Source: Welwitschia mirabilis
Taxonomy: Eukaryota; Gnetophyta; Gnetopsida; Welwitschiales
Direction of reading: 5' to 3'
DNA: 64,000 nucleotides
Assembly: GCA_051453625.1 (NCBI GenBank)
Contig: JBOZIK010000001.1
Location: 120,708,818-120,772,817, forward strand
The notes under the pieces are model-generated. The model saw nothing but the letters and a program-made list of their open reading frames with translations, had not been told where the DNA came from and did no database searches. The translations under genes were made by a program, and so were the position numbers. Shown here piece after piece: positions 36,895 through 48,479 of the stretch (the stretch's first letter is position 1; every line of letters starts with the position of its first letter).

Positions 36895-38835
36895 TTTATT
36901 GACTATTGTCCTTCTCGTCATCTAGATGACAGAGAGGACGACAAAAATAGAAAAATAGAAAATTAATAGAAAAACATAAAAAATTATCAAAAAACTAGAA
37001 AAGTGGCAAAACTAACTATCGTCCTCATTATCATAAGGATGACATAGGAGATGACAGATTGTTATGATAGAACATAAAATTGAAAATTAAGATTATAAAT
37101 AAAAACAAAAATAAAAAAAGAAAACAAAGACTATCAAAACAAAAAATTGAAAATCAAGATAAAAAGTATCAAAAAAGCTAAAATAAAGGATCAAGGCAAG
37201 TAAACTATATTTAAATCCAAAAAATATAATTCACTCTTTTATTAAAAAGAAAGAGAGAAAGCAAAAGAAAGATGATCTCAAGATATTTGTATTCTTTCAG
37301 AAAAATGAGGTCCAAACTAAATATTTACCAATTAATAAAACATGAAAGGTATGCACTCATTTTTTAGTAAAATCAATTAGAAGAAGAGAGAGTAAAAAGA
37401 TAATGTCTGGATAGCACAAATTTCATAATTTAAATGAGAGATGAAGAAATGATAAGTGTAATTGAAAAATAATTTCCTATGAAAGCTTTATGAATCTTAA
37501 GCATCATTAAAAAAGGCATGTGAAAAGGGACTTAAAGAAAGTTTCCAAAATAATTTTGAAGGGTTTTTAAAATGCTTTCTATCATTTGATTTAAGACATG
37601 AATCTTCAATAAGAAAATAAGGTTTTTTTAATTTTTCATAAGAATTTGATAATTTGTTTTCATAAGTATTAATGTAAGAGACAAAAAATTTATACAACTC
37701 ATGAAAAAAATCTCTTATCAAACTTATAATATGAAGGATTTGAAACATAAATTGCATTTAGAGCTTGATATTGAACATGAAAGGCTTTATTTAAGATCCA
37801 AGGATTTGTAAAACTTCTTAGGATAAGAGTTTAAGATAGGTTTAACATACCTAAGAAGCTCTTTAACATTTATTTTCAAACATGGATTGGGATTAAGAAG
37901 ATATGATTTTTTCCAATTAAGAGTTCCAAGTATCCCAAATTTTTTTTTGGGAAAGAATTATCAATGGAAGTACATGGTAGAGTTGACTTTTTGAATGAGG
38001 AAGAGATGTTACTTTTTGCACATGAAGTTTTCAAGGGAAGAGGTTGGGAGATTTTTGAATGCAAGTCCTCAAGATGATGTGGCTCATTACTTTCAAGTAC
38101 AAGAATGTGATTTGGATAGCTACTTGCTTGAATAATTTCTTTATTAATTGTATCTCCTTTTTTTTATGATTGATTATATCTTGATCTTCTTTTTTATTTT
38201 GTTGAGAATCATTATACTTTTCTAAGTTGGTGGATTCTTTAAAAAGATCATTAGAAAGATTGTAGAAAGAAAAGCTCTCATTATTTTCATTATTTGATGA
38301 ATTGGCTTGATTCTTCTTCCTCTCTAAACAACTCCATTAATTCTAAGCTGTAATCCTCATTTGAGTTGAGTTGACTATTTTCCATTGATTTAGTTTTAAT
38401 GCTTACCTCCATTAATTTCAAAAGTTGAGCCTTTAATATTGGTGGAACTCCTCCTTTCTTATAAAATATGTTAAAGTTTGTGATATGGTCTAAAATTTTA
38501 ATGTCATCTTCTTCTTCTTCTTCTTCTTCTTCTTCATCATCATCATCATTATTATTCTCATCATCTTATTGCATGTTATTGTTTCTATTAGAAAGGGAAA
38601 TGTGATCATCATTTCTATCACAAGTTAAAGAATTTTTAGATTTCTCATGAATGTACTCTTTATCTAATGAATGATTTCAAATACCTCAATATCATCATCT
38701 AAATATCCATCCTCATCTCCATTATTAAAAGATATAGTTGAATTGTCATTGTCTCCCCTTTGTTCATCTTCTAATGAGTAGAATGATGAAGTTTGATCTA
38801 AAATTTTATTCTCAACTTGGAAGCAAGAATCATAA
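36895..38835 (-). pseudogene. C-family conserved protein, copy 2 (partial)
   Basis: Colinear with 32115-33960. Hairpin motifs at 36901-36942 and 37016-37055. The ORF C-terminus lies at 37497-37757 (FFHELYKFFVSYINTYEN and SPFSHAFFNDA). Upstream, 37876-38064 reads LKTSCAKSNISSSFKKS and DNSFPKKNLGYLELL, and then the acid box. The N-terminal part is missing at the gap. Frameshifted between segments. It confirms that the region between the open stretches of copy 1 was once coding. Confidence 0.6.
38508..38549 (-). repeat. CTT/CAT trinucleotide run in C copy 2
   Basis: Nine CTT units (38508-38534) followed by five CAT units (38535-38549). On the minus strand, in the ORF frame, this gives nine Glu and a run of Asp, the acid box before DDIKI. 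Copies 1 and 3 have shorter acidic runs here, so this is a local expansion. Confidence 0.8.
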
Positions 38836-38935
38836 NNNNNNNNNNNNNNNNNNNNNNNNNNNNNNNNNNNNNNNNNNNNNNNNNNNNNNNNNNNNNNNNN
38901 NNNNNNNNNNNNNNNNNNNNNNNNNNNNNNNNNNN
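38836..38935. other. Assembly gap, 100 N
   Basis: Left flank corresponds to the middle of the C ORF (equivalent to about 33960 in C1). Right flank corresponds to the 3' spacer of C (equivalent to 31795). The order therefore jumps back and a second C copy begins here. Confidence 0.95.
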
Positions 38936-39596
38936 ATAAAAAATAAAGCATCTTTCTTAAATTGAAGTTCATGGACTTGTGAATGTCCTAAGATTGGGTG
39001 AATTCAATCTTATCACTGAAATGCCCAAGTTAAAAGACTAGTCATAGAAATAAATACATAAGTTAAGTTTAAAAAATGATCAAGTAATGGCATAATAGTT
39101 TTTTAAAGGAAAAAGTTAAGTAAAAATTCAGACAGTTTGCTCGTGAAATTCCACTTTTTCCCATTTACTTTGTATAAATACTAAGCAATCAAGTTAGAAA
39201 TCTCAATAGAGCCATAAAAATGTGTTTTTTCAAAATAACAGAAAACAAAAATTAACGTTTTATTGACTATCATCCTACTTGTTGTCCAGACAATAGAGAG
39301 GATGACATACATAGGAAAAAGAAACAGAACATAGAAAATTAATAGAAAACTGAAAAACTATCAAAAGGGACTATCGTCCACCTTGTCATTGAGATGACAC
39401 TAGAGATGACTGATTATTTTTATAGAAATAGAAAATAAATAAAAACAAAAACTAAAAATAGAAAATTAAAAAGAAGACATAAGGCAAGAAAATTTGTATT
39501 CAAATCTTAAATCTAAAAACACACTTTTGTTAAAAGAAGGAGGGGCAAAAAAAAGAGAAACATGATGTTAAGATTTTCAAAAAAATGAGGTCCAAA
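38936..39596 (-). other. C3 3' spacer part
   Basis: Colinear with 31795-32412 of C1. Hairpin motifs at 39265-39306 and 39369-39410. No coding sequence seen. Confidence 0.6.
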
Positions 39597-41552
39597 CTAA
39601 ATATTCTCCAATTGATAAAAAATAAAAGGTATGCAATCAATTTTTAGTAAAATCAATTGGAAGGAAAAAGAATAAAAAGATATTACCTTAACAGCATAAT
39701 TTTCAGAATTCAGATAAGAGACAGAAGAATAACAAGTATCTTTAAAATTTAATCTTTTATGAGAATTTTTAGTTTTGTGGGCATCATTGTAAAAGGCATG
39801 TGAAAAGGAACTCAAATAAATTTTCCAATTTATTTTTGAAGGATCTCTAAAATGTCTTCTATTATTTGATTTATAACATGAATTTTTAGGAAGACAAGGT
39901 TTTTCCAAATGAGCACATAATAATTCGTTTCCATAAGTATTAATGTAAGAGACAAAAAATTCATACAACTCATGGAAAAATAATCTCTTATCAAAATCAT
40001 GTTGTAAAAGATTTGAAACATAAATTGCATTCAAGGTTTGATATTAAACATGAGAAGTGTGAAAAATATTTATGAAAAACTTCTTAGGGTGAGAGATTAG
40101 GATAAGCTTTATGTACCTAAGAAGCTTTTTGATTTTTTTATTCAACACATGAATTGGGGTCAAGAAGATATGGTTTCCCCAATTAATAATTCCAAGATAT
40201 CCCAAATTTTGTTTAAAAAAGAATGATCAATGAAAGCACAAGTTGATTTTGCGAATGAGAAAAAAATATTACTTTTTGCACATGAATTTATGAAAGGAAG
40301 AAATTGGGATATTTTTGAACTCAAGTCCTCAATATGAATTGGTTTATTATTTTCAAGGACAAGAATGTGATTTTGAATAAATTCTTCTTTGACTATATCT
40401 CCCTCTTCTTTATGATTGATTATTTCATTTTCTTCTTTTTCATTTTGTTGAGGAACATTGTTCTTTTCTAAGATGGTATATTTCTTAAAAAGATCACTAT
40501 AAAGATTATAGAAAGAAAATCTCTCACTCTTTGATGAAATATATTCTAATGTTTCTTTTCTTGATTCCTCTCCCTCTTTAAATAATTTTGTTAACTCAAA
40601 ACTATAATCCTCATCTAAGTTGAGTCAATCATCTTCCGTTGTCTTCATGCCCATCTCTATTAATTTTAAAAGTTGAATCTCATATATTAGTGGAACTCCT
40701 TCATCCTTACAAAACATGTGGAAGTTTTGGATATGATTTAAAATCTTAATGACATCTTCTTCCTCTTCTTCTTCATGTTTCTCATCATCTTGTTACATGT
40801 TTTTGTTTTTACTAGAAGGGGAAATTTGATCATTATAGTTTTACTATTAAATATACTTATCATCATCATCATTCAAATAGCTATCCTCATCTTCACAGTT
40901 GAATGATGTAGTCAAGTTATCATTCTCTTTCGTTTGCTCATCTCCTAATGAAGTTTGATCTAAAATTTTATTCTCAACTTGGAAGCAAGAATCATAATCA
41001 TTTATTCCTAAGTTGTTTTCATTTTTCTCAAGGTAAGATAAATCAGGATATTTTTAAGGATTTTGAATTTGAAAAGATAGAAGATTTTGTTAAAGAATGG
41101 AAACCAAGTTTTCTAATTTTTTATTGGCATTTCCAATGTGTTTGTTGATATCTTCTTGTTTCCTTTTTATTGTGTCCCTTAATTCTTCTATTGGATCATT
41201 TTCTTCTTTGTAAGAGGTCATGGGAGATGGATGGGATGGGCAAAAATGATTGTATGTGGTTGAATATCTAAGATTTTCATCATTAGTTCTACATGAATTT
41301 TGAAAAGGAAAGGGGGAATAATAAGGTGATTGAAAAGATGAATGGCCCCTATCCCTACTCGTAACATTTTTTTGTGTTGGCCTCCCTTTTTCTGCAATAA
41401 TATCTTTAAGTATTTTCTTACCATCCTCCTTATATTTTTTTTCTTCTTTTTTTAGCAAGAATTTTTCCAAGTATTTTATTAGTATTATCCTCAAGTTTGT
41501 TTTTACACCTTTTAACAAGACTTTTTATACAGGTTCTTCTATTGCTATTCAT
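39597..41552 (-). pseudogene. C-family conserved protein of unknown function, copy 3
   Basis: Same architecture as copy 1. Proposed start MNSN at 41552. KYKEDGKKILKDIIAEKGRP, SPYYSPFPFQN and NDPIEELRDTIKRKQED then ENLVSIL lie in an open 142-codon stretch (41090-41518). It continues through a stop to DYDSCFQVENKILDQTS (40950-41000) and an acid box. A 145-codon open stretch (39597-40034) then holds FFHELYEFFVSYINTYGN and SSFSHAFYNDA. By eye about two thirds of residues agree with copy 1 in the C-terminal part. Function unknown; the DPIEELRDTI stretch looks like a short coiled coil and is shared with A's linker. Confidence 0.65.
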
Positions 41553-42226
41553 TTTTATGAAGAATGGGAAGAAAATAATCTTAGTTTAAGATGAAGGTAG
41601 GTTCTTAGAGATGATCAAGTTTTTTTCAAAAATAAAATGAGCTTAGAGAAAAAAAAATGTATGCACCTAGAGTTGGTATTTTTAAAACTAAACTATCCTT
41701 CTTTAATATATTCTTCTATCAGCAGTCCCTTTTTTCTCTAATAAGTCTTTTTTGGACTGACCTTACCATGATTTCTACAAATAAAAAACATCATAAAATA
41801 AATCAAAAATAAGACTGTTATCCTGTCTCTCATGGGGATGATAGAAGGGATGACACACATAAAAAACAAAAAAACAGAAACATAATCATAACCAAAATAG
41901 AAAGCAGAAAATACAGAAAAAAGGAATGTCATCCACTTGGTCGTCCGAATGTCATAAGAGATGAAAAAAATTAATTTATTATAGAAAAATTGAAATCCAA
42001 AAATAAAATTAAAAACAAAAAAGTACACACTATCATCCTCTTTTATCATGGAAATGACTAGGGGGATGACCATAAATTTTTATAGAAAACTGAAACCAAA
42101 ACTGAAATACTGCTCACAGAAAGCCTATAGCTCCTAACAAAATACAATGTCACACAGATAAATAACCAAACAGAGGTCTAATAAAATTATCTGAATGATG
42201 ACAATCCTTGTACTCCTCAATAGTCT
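41553..42226 (-). other. C3 5' leader with three hairpin motifs
   Basis: Colinear with 34509-35195. Hairpin motif copies at 41813-41854, 41924-41965 and 42030-42070, with the same order and similar spacing as in C1 and in the leader of A. Confidence 0.6.
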
Positions 42227-42244
42227 TCCTCGATAATAGCACTA
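42227..42244 (-). other. C3 primer-binding site, tRNA-Asp type
   Basis: The minus strand TAGTGCTATTATCGAGGA keeps 11 of 18 consensus bases and differs only by transitions. Three bases inside LTR 3. Confidence 0.65.
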
Positions 42245-42247
42245 AGA

Positions 42248-43325
42248 TGTTGCAGTGTGTATGTGTGCAATTTTTTACATTCAAAGAGATCCTATCATTT
42301 AAAACCAAAATATATATCTTACATAATACATCACACTGGTATAAGTGGGAGTAGACCCAAAATGTTGTATTTACATTGAAGTCTATAAGATGAGACTTAG
42401 GTTACTTTACAAAAGAATACTAAGAACCAAAAATAAATAACAATGTAAGAAATAAAAGGTATAATGCAAATGCTAGATGCAACTTAATCTAACATGCAAT
42501 GTAAAAATGGAACTAATACTACTTGCTTTCATCCTTAACAAAGGTTTCCCTTGATAATGTATATCAACCAAAGAATAGTTACCAGATCAAGGGCAACATG
42601 GACTATAAGAATCATCAAAGAAACTAATATGCAAATATGAAAACAAAATAAGGTTTATATTAAGAAAAAGTAAAAAGCATCTTCATTACAAAACAGTTAG
42701 GTCTCAATGGAGGATACATAGATCTTCACCAAATACACATCTCTGTGTAACACTCAAGATGAATCTCCCACCCTTTAACCTCCATCATGAGGATTTCCAA
42801 TGCAATGAAGATGAGAAGGAGAGTCAAAGAGGGTTTTATTTATAACAACTCCTAGTAGAAAAAGACAAACAGTAGGTGCGGTTAGGTGTGCTCATAAATT
42901 AAAAGGGTGAAATAGTCAAAGGTCATTGTTAGAGTTAGTTACATATCAGTATCATCTGGACTGCTGTCCGAATAATAATGGGGATAACAGTTCATTACAG
43001 TAGATGATTTAGAATGATGACTTAGCAGTCCACATTAGCATGCACATGTGTCATCATCCTGCCTGTCATGAGGATAACATAGGGGACAATGGTCTTCTTT
43101 ATTTATTTTCTTGAGAAGAAACCTAACATTTTTGTTAATAATCCTTTTCTAAAGCTCTATGCATCAAAAAGTCCCTTTAATAATCAAATCTGGATAAAAA
43201 TCATACATTTCTGAGATTTCGTCTTGTATCTTAAAAATCGTCAAAATTACACCAAAACTTATATAAAATTCTTATAAAATAACTCATAAAATCCCATCAA
43301 ATAACCACAAATTGGCAGTGCAACA
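42248..43325 (-). repeat. C LTR 3
   Basis: 1078 bp, TGTTGCAGTG to GCAACA. TATA box on the minus strand at 42837-42844. Hairpin motifs at about 42950-42990 and 43050-43092. Followed by ACATC, the match to the left flank of LTR 1. Confidence 0.87.
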
Positions 43326-43330
43326 ACATC
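43326..43330. repeat. Target-site duplication of C compound, right copy (ACATC)
   Basis: Identical to 29421-29425. It shows that LTR 1 and LTR 3 are the outer ends of one insertion event into D's LTR. Confidence 0.8.
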
Positions 43331-43821
43331 TATTGTTAATCTATTTAGTATGGACATCTTATAGATGATAGATGTCTAAAGTTACATTTAGGTTCAATTT
43401 AGCATAGATGAATTTTACTTAATAGATGTATATTTTTAAATTTATTCAAACCTAATGAGATATGAACTATATCATCTTTAGCCATGTATTATGATGACTC
43501 TATTTTGAAAATCCTATCTAGTACCCTAAAAATTGATTTTTCCATCAATGATCTTTTATTTGTACAATTGTTTCTATATCACCTTTTCGCTTACAACATA
43601 AATGTCTTTAACATGATAAACATCTTTTATCAACTTTTCAATTCTTAACAGGCTTGTATGATACTATATTTAGTCTGTAAGATTCACATGGACTATGATG
43701 ATAAGTCTTTATTAAGTAATAGATGTCTATCAATGTTGATATATGTATTTAATATCCTATCTACACATAAAACATAGTTCATTTGATAAGTGATATCATC
43801 AAAACTAGTATTTTACGAATA
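43326..43821 (-). repeat. D 3' LTR, proximal part
   Basis: Lies directly after D's polypurine tract on the minus strand and contains several AGACATCTAT and ATAGATGTCT motifs in both orientations. Together with 28402-29425 it makes up the 3' LTR. The terminal TG is decayed (TATTCG). Confidence 0.6.
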
Positions 43822-43835
43822 ATCTCCCCCATTTT
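43822..43835 (-). other. D polypurine tract
   Basis: Minus strand AAAATGGGGGAGAT, preceded by CATCATC. This closely matches the tract found just before the 3' LTR in plant SIRE-type and related Ty1/copia elements. It primes plus-strand DNA and sets the LTR boundary. Confidence 0.75.
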
Positions 43836-46540
43836 GATGATGTCCAAAACTTGATAAATCTTATTATTATAGACTTTGATAATTTTAGCTAAGGTATCAA
43901 AATCAAGAATTATTTACAGCTACTATACTATCTAGCATAAAAATATGATAGTGATTAACTAAGTATGAGTTCATTAAAATTTTAATAAATAAAACCATGT
44001 AACACAACATTTTATATAACATTCCATGAGCTATAATAAGTGCTAGTATCAACAAATGAAAAATGCATGATAATAAAAATGTAGAATCTAGTGCAAATAA
44101 CAAATAAGAACTATTGAAAAATACATGCACATAAAAATATCATAAGTGATTATCAAGAATGATATCACCCATAAGTAGACTAACAAACTTCTCATTTTCA
44201 ACTACTCTAATATCATACAAGTGTCCATGGAGATTTTTCTCTTTCTTTTTTTTTCTTAACATCAAAAAAGCCTTATCACTGAGAACTAAATTACTAGATT
44301 AATGATCTCTTCATTATTACTATCATCACTACTATTATAAGTAGAGTATTTCTAAAGTATATTAAAATAATGATGATGTGGAAAATGGAGTATGTCATTT
44401 CTGAAATTGCTTCTATGATGATTGTCCACAATCCTATGAGACCTGTCTTCTCACAAAAACATAAGTAGGAGGTGTAATGGAGGTATCAAAAAGTCTATCC
44501 ATACTACAAAATATGTTCTAGATAAAGAACCAATACTAAGTAATGGAGCATAAATGGGACGAGGTATGAAGGTTGTAATGGTAAACAAGGCGATCATAGA
44601 ATAAGAGGTTGTGATGAAGTCAGTGATGATGAGAACATAGGACTAAGATAGTAAATGGATAGTTTTCATTGAGGCCTATGAAAGATAAGCATCTTGTAAT
44701 CCAAATCTTCTAACTCTTCATGATGCTGCTATGATTGAGCTTATTTCTCCCCTCAATCTATTCCTTTTCTTTTATTAATTTAGATTTTTCTAGTTCCTCT
44801 AATTGTTTAGGTCTTTTTAAATCAAAACCTATACTAATAAGTGATGAAGTATCCTCATCCTCTTCTTCTTTCTCAAAATTAGTCCAAGTCAAAGTCCTCA
44901 TAGTCTCTTAACTAGTAGCTAGAGCATCTTCCTCACTTATTGTATCTCTATGATCCTTCAACTATAATATATTTTTATTAATGTTTTGTATCATTTTGAT
45001 AATAGCATGAATACCTTTCTTAAAAGATGATGAATTATGAAACCTATAAATTTTAATTCCTAAAATTATTTCTTAGGAGGTCTTTTACTTATTCATTTCC
45101 CTCACTAAATAAGTGCAAGTCTCTTCTTATTAAACTTGGATAAAGGTTTTTTGGCCTAATTAGATTTATCTATGGTAATAAAATACTAGAATTACTAATA
45201 ATAAGAATAATCAAACAACAATACCCAAATATTAGTCCTTACAAAATATTTTAACAACATATTTACATAGTCCAAAGCCAATATCAACTTTAAATCTAGT
45301 AGGTAAAGAATGCACTACAAATGTTTGCATTTGATTACAATAACTATACTTAACATCTTTACTTAGAATACTATAGAATGATATCAAACCTAAAATATAT
45401 GCATCAAAGACCATATTCGTATGTTCTAAAGTCTCATGAAATGCCATCTTAAATTACCAAGAAATAACTATATTTAAACTAGTTACAAAACACAATTAGC
45501 ATTTTACTTTTAAAAATATCTTGAAAAGAATTCATCAAAACTTATAAAATATGGAATACTAAATGTTAATAATATTATTAATAATATTGAGAGATAATTA
45601 TAGAGGTGTACTTCTAACTTGTATCTGAAAATGTCTCATAGAACCATCAATCTTATGAATGTTAGCATAAAACTCATGCAGCATGAAAGTTAAAATACTT
45701 TATACTAACTAAACAATATTTTATTAATGTAGACAAAGAAAATATAATAAAATCTAATATTTTATCTACTTTGGAAACTCTAAAGTTTTCTCTACAATGA
45801 TGGAGTTCTGAATCCATGAATGGTATCTACTTTAGACTACCTCATGGTAAAATGAAAAAAAGTCCCCAAAAACTTATAACTATATAGATGATTCCACCTA
45901 TGTTTGGTTGTTTCCTAGACTTCTTTCAAATGTAGGACATCTACCCAAATAACCCTAGAATAGAGGAAGTTCTTTATCATCTTGATGAAAATACTTACTA
46001 AATGGAGGACTGAAAATAAGATTTGATAATTCCTTGGTCATTTTGTTTCTTACTTTTTGTTTTACTATATCAAATACATCTATCAAATAATAGAGGTTTA
46101 AAATAATAATTAAAGATATCTTTGATATGGAAAGATGTCTACCTATCAAATAATCAAAATTTTACCTAAACTTAATAAGGATGTTTACTTTTTGCAAGGA
46201 CATCTAAAATAAAAGATATAGATATTTATTAATCTAAAATACATCTATCCTACTAATAGCTACAGATATCTATAATCTAGAAAGATGTCTTTAACATAGA
46301 TGTCTATAAATTTGAAAATGGCTTTCTTGTATTTCTAAAAATTTTAAATTTTAGATAAAATTGTTAGAAAATTTAAATTAAAAAGTATTAATTAATATTA
46401 ATATATGTAAATCCTATTTAAACAATGAAAACTTTTTTGAGTATTCAAATAAAAATTCTAAACTAGAATTTATTCTAACTAATATAGCTTTTATTTTAAC
46501 TCATAATTGATAACAAAGATGACTATGTTAAGTTACATTT
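43836..46540 (-). pseudogene. D extra ORF after pol (EFYAN-type, envelope position)
   Basis: About 2.7 kb between RNase H and the polypurine tract. The best part, 45600-45690 on the minus strand, reads LHEFYANIHKIDGSMRHF then a VR-like residue pair. It resembles the EFYAN...DGS motif of the plant protein domain called putative plant transposon protein (Transposase_32, as I recall PF20167). A following open stretch (45232-45447) with SLPTRFKVDIGFGLCKYVV could be its next part. SIRE-type elements carry an extra, envelope-like ORF in this position. Many stops; the rest of the region is unreadable. Family placement is tentative; there is no sign of a working surface protein. Confidence 0.5.
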
Positions 46541-47000
46541 ATGGGGAAATTTACCTACTAACTTATCTAATTAGGTAAGTCCCAATCCCTAAGATTCTAC
46601 AAAGCATTAGTAATATTTCTCTACTTAATAGTTTCATGAACACATTAGCAAGTTGACCATCTATTTTGATGTACTTCAAAGTAATATCATCATTTTTCAT
46701 ATGCTCTTATAGGAAATGGTATTTGGTCTTGATGTGTTACATTCTATAGCATTGGATATGATTCTTAGATATGTTTATGACACTCTTATTATCATTATAA
46801 ATTGGTATGTTCACCATTTTAAACCCAAAATATCTCAATGCTTACTTCATCCATAGTATCTATACATAATAGCTTCTAGTAGTAGTATATTTAATTTTAG
46901 TAGTTAAGAGAGTAATTGAGTTTTGTACTCCATGATATTAAATATTATCCCAATAAGTGTTAAATCCCACTTATACTTATTTTATCATCCTTACAAAAAA
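46540..47000 (-). pseudogene. D RNase H remnant
   Basis: The minus strand ends with DGQLANVFMKLLSRE near 46590-46660, a decayed form of the Ty1/copia motif DQLADIFTKPL that closes RNase H. Frame-shifted pieces matching TKHI and the middle of the domain lie up to about 47000. It would remove template RNA during cDNA synthesis. Confidence 0.72.
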
Positions 47001-48060
47001 AACCCAATCCACATCATAATACCCAACTAGATCAAGGTAGTAGCCTTTTAAGTACCAAAGGTTATAATTAACAATATCCCTAAATGATAAAAATATTGTC
47101 TTAATAGATGTAAGATGCTATTCTTTAGAATAACTTTGGTAATGATCATAAATAACTATACTTAATAAGATATCTAATTGGCTGGTAGTAAGATAAATTA
47201 AATTACCAATTGTACCTCCATACAACTCTTGATCAGCTTTCTTATCATGTTCATATTAATCTAATTTGGTGCATTGATTTATGGGTGTATCTTTTGCCTT
47301 AAAATCCTACAACATATATTTGACTAATATATTCTTAATATACTTTGTTTAGAAAATGAACATACTTTGTCTATATTACACAACTTGTAAATCTAAGAAG
47401 TTGTTCATTTCTCCCATGAGATTTCTTTAAAATTTGTTATGCATTATTTTAAGAAACTTATTACACAATGATTTATTAATAGCACCAAATATAATATCAT
47501 CCAGATAGGTTTGTATAATAGTAAAATCATTTCCATCAATTCTAATAAATAATGTAACATTAGATGTACCTCTATTAAAACCATTATTAATTAAGTAATC
47601 TAAAAATCTTTCATGCCATGCTCTTAAGTTTACTTGAGTTCATGGAGAGAGTTTTTAGTCTGTAAACATATTCTAAATGATGAGGACTAGTAAAACTTTC
47701 AAGTTGATTAACATATAACTCCTCTTGTATAAATTCATTTAAAAATGTGTTTTTAACATCCATTTGATAAAGCTTAAATCCTTTGAAGTATGCAAATGCA
47801 AGAAACCTTGTAATTGACTTCATGCATACTACTGGTGCAAAGGTTTCATTAAATTTAATTCCTTCTTATTGGATGTATTCTTTGATCACTTATCTTTCTT
47901 TGTTTGTAATGACATTTTTATTTTCATCTATTTTATTCCTAAACATCCATTTTATTCCTATCACTAATATATATGATGGCCTTGAAACTAAATCAGAAAC
48001 ATCACATCTTTCAAATTAATTCAAGTCTTCTTATATAGTTATCTGCTAATTCTTATTAGC
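47000..48060 (-). pseudogene. D reverse transcriptase remnant
   Basis: The minus strand shows WMFRNKIDENKNV near 47915-47955, then FNETFAPVV followed by a 70-codon open stretch (47611-47823) with AYFKGFKLYQMDVKNTFLNE and EELYVNQ, classic Ty1/copia RT blocks. The catalytic motif YLDD at 47496-47507 is intact. Frameshifts separate the blocks. Integrase lies upstream, as expected for Ty1/copia. Confidence 0.82.
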
Positions 48061-48479
48061 TTCTACTTCATTAGAATTCTTAGGCTCTACTTGAGAAATA
48101 TAGGATGCATATACACAAACTCCTAAGTGCTAATTTTTTTTTTTTTTAAGTACCATCATATAGGCTTCCTATTATGTTATCAGTTGAATGACTCTTTTTA
48201 AATCTAATTACTTGTAAAGAGGTTTCTTCTTTAATTCTTCTTCCTTTTTATTTTTATTATCTAACTTTTTTAGTAAGTTATCCACATATTAGTTGATTTG
48301 TATAGGTACATACTCATCCTACATAGAAACAGATGATGAACTAGTATCATCAATTTGGACATTTATGGTTTTCTCTACCACTCGTGTTCTGTTATTTAAT
48401 ACTAGTTGGCCTTTACTAGCCATTAAATATTCTAAAAATATACCTTCATTCATCTTGGAGTTAAATTTCTAAGATGATC

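Larger units (their letters stand above)
29426..43325 (-). mobile_element. C compound: three-LTR non-autonomous Ty3/gypsy-type element
   Basis: Three 1078-bp LTRs (29426-30503, 35217-36294, 42248-43325) in the same minus orientation, with ACATC duplications only at the outer ends. The first interval is a full C internal region. The second is a mosaic: an Athila-type integrase fragment, a partial C copy and another C copy, joined at two 100-N gaps. No RT or integrase belongs to C itself. LTR ends, PBS and spacer are shared with A and B. Either nested or recombined C copies, or an assembly mix, explain the third LTR. Confidence 0.75.

Noticed and set aside
12000-43000. The repeated hairpin motif as a possible CRISPR-like array or tRNA
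   Set aside because: Copies are dispersed rather than regularly spaced with unique spacers, and no tRNA fold or CCA-end context is present; the DNA is plant nuclear.
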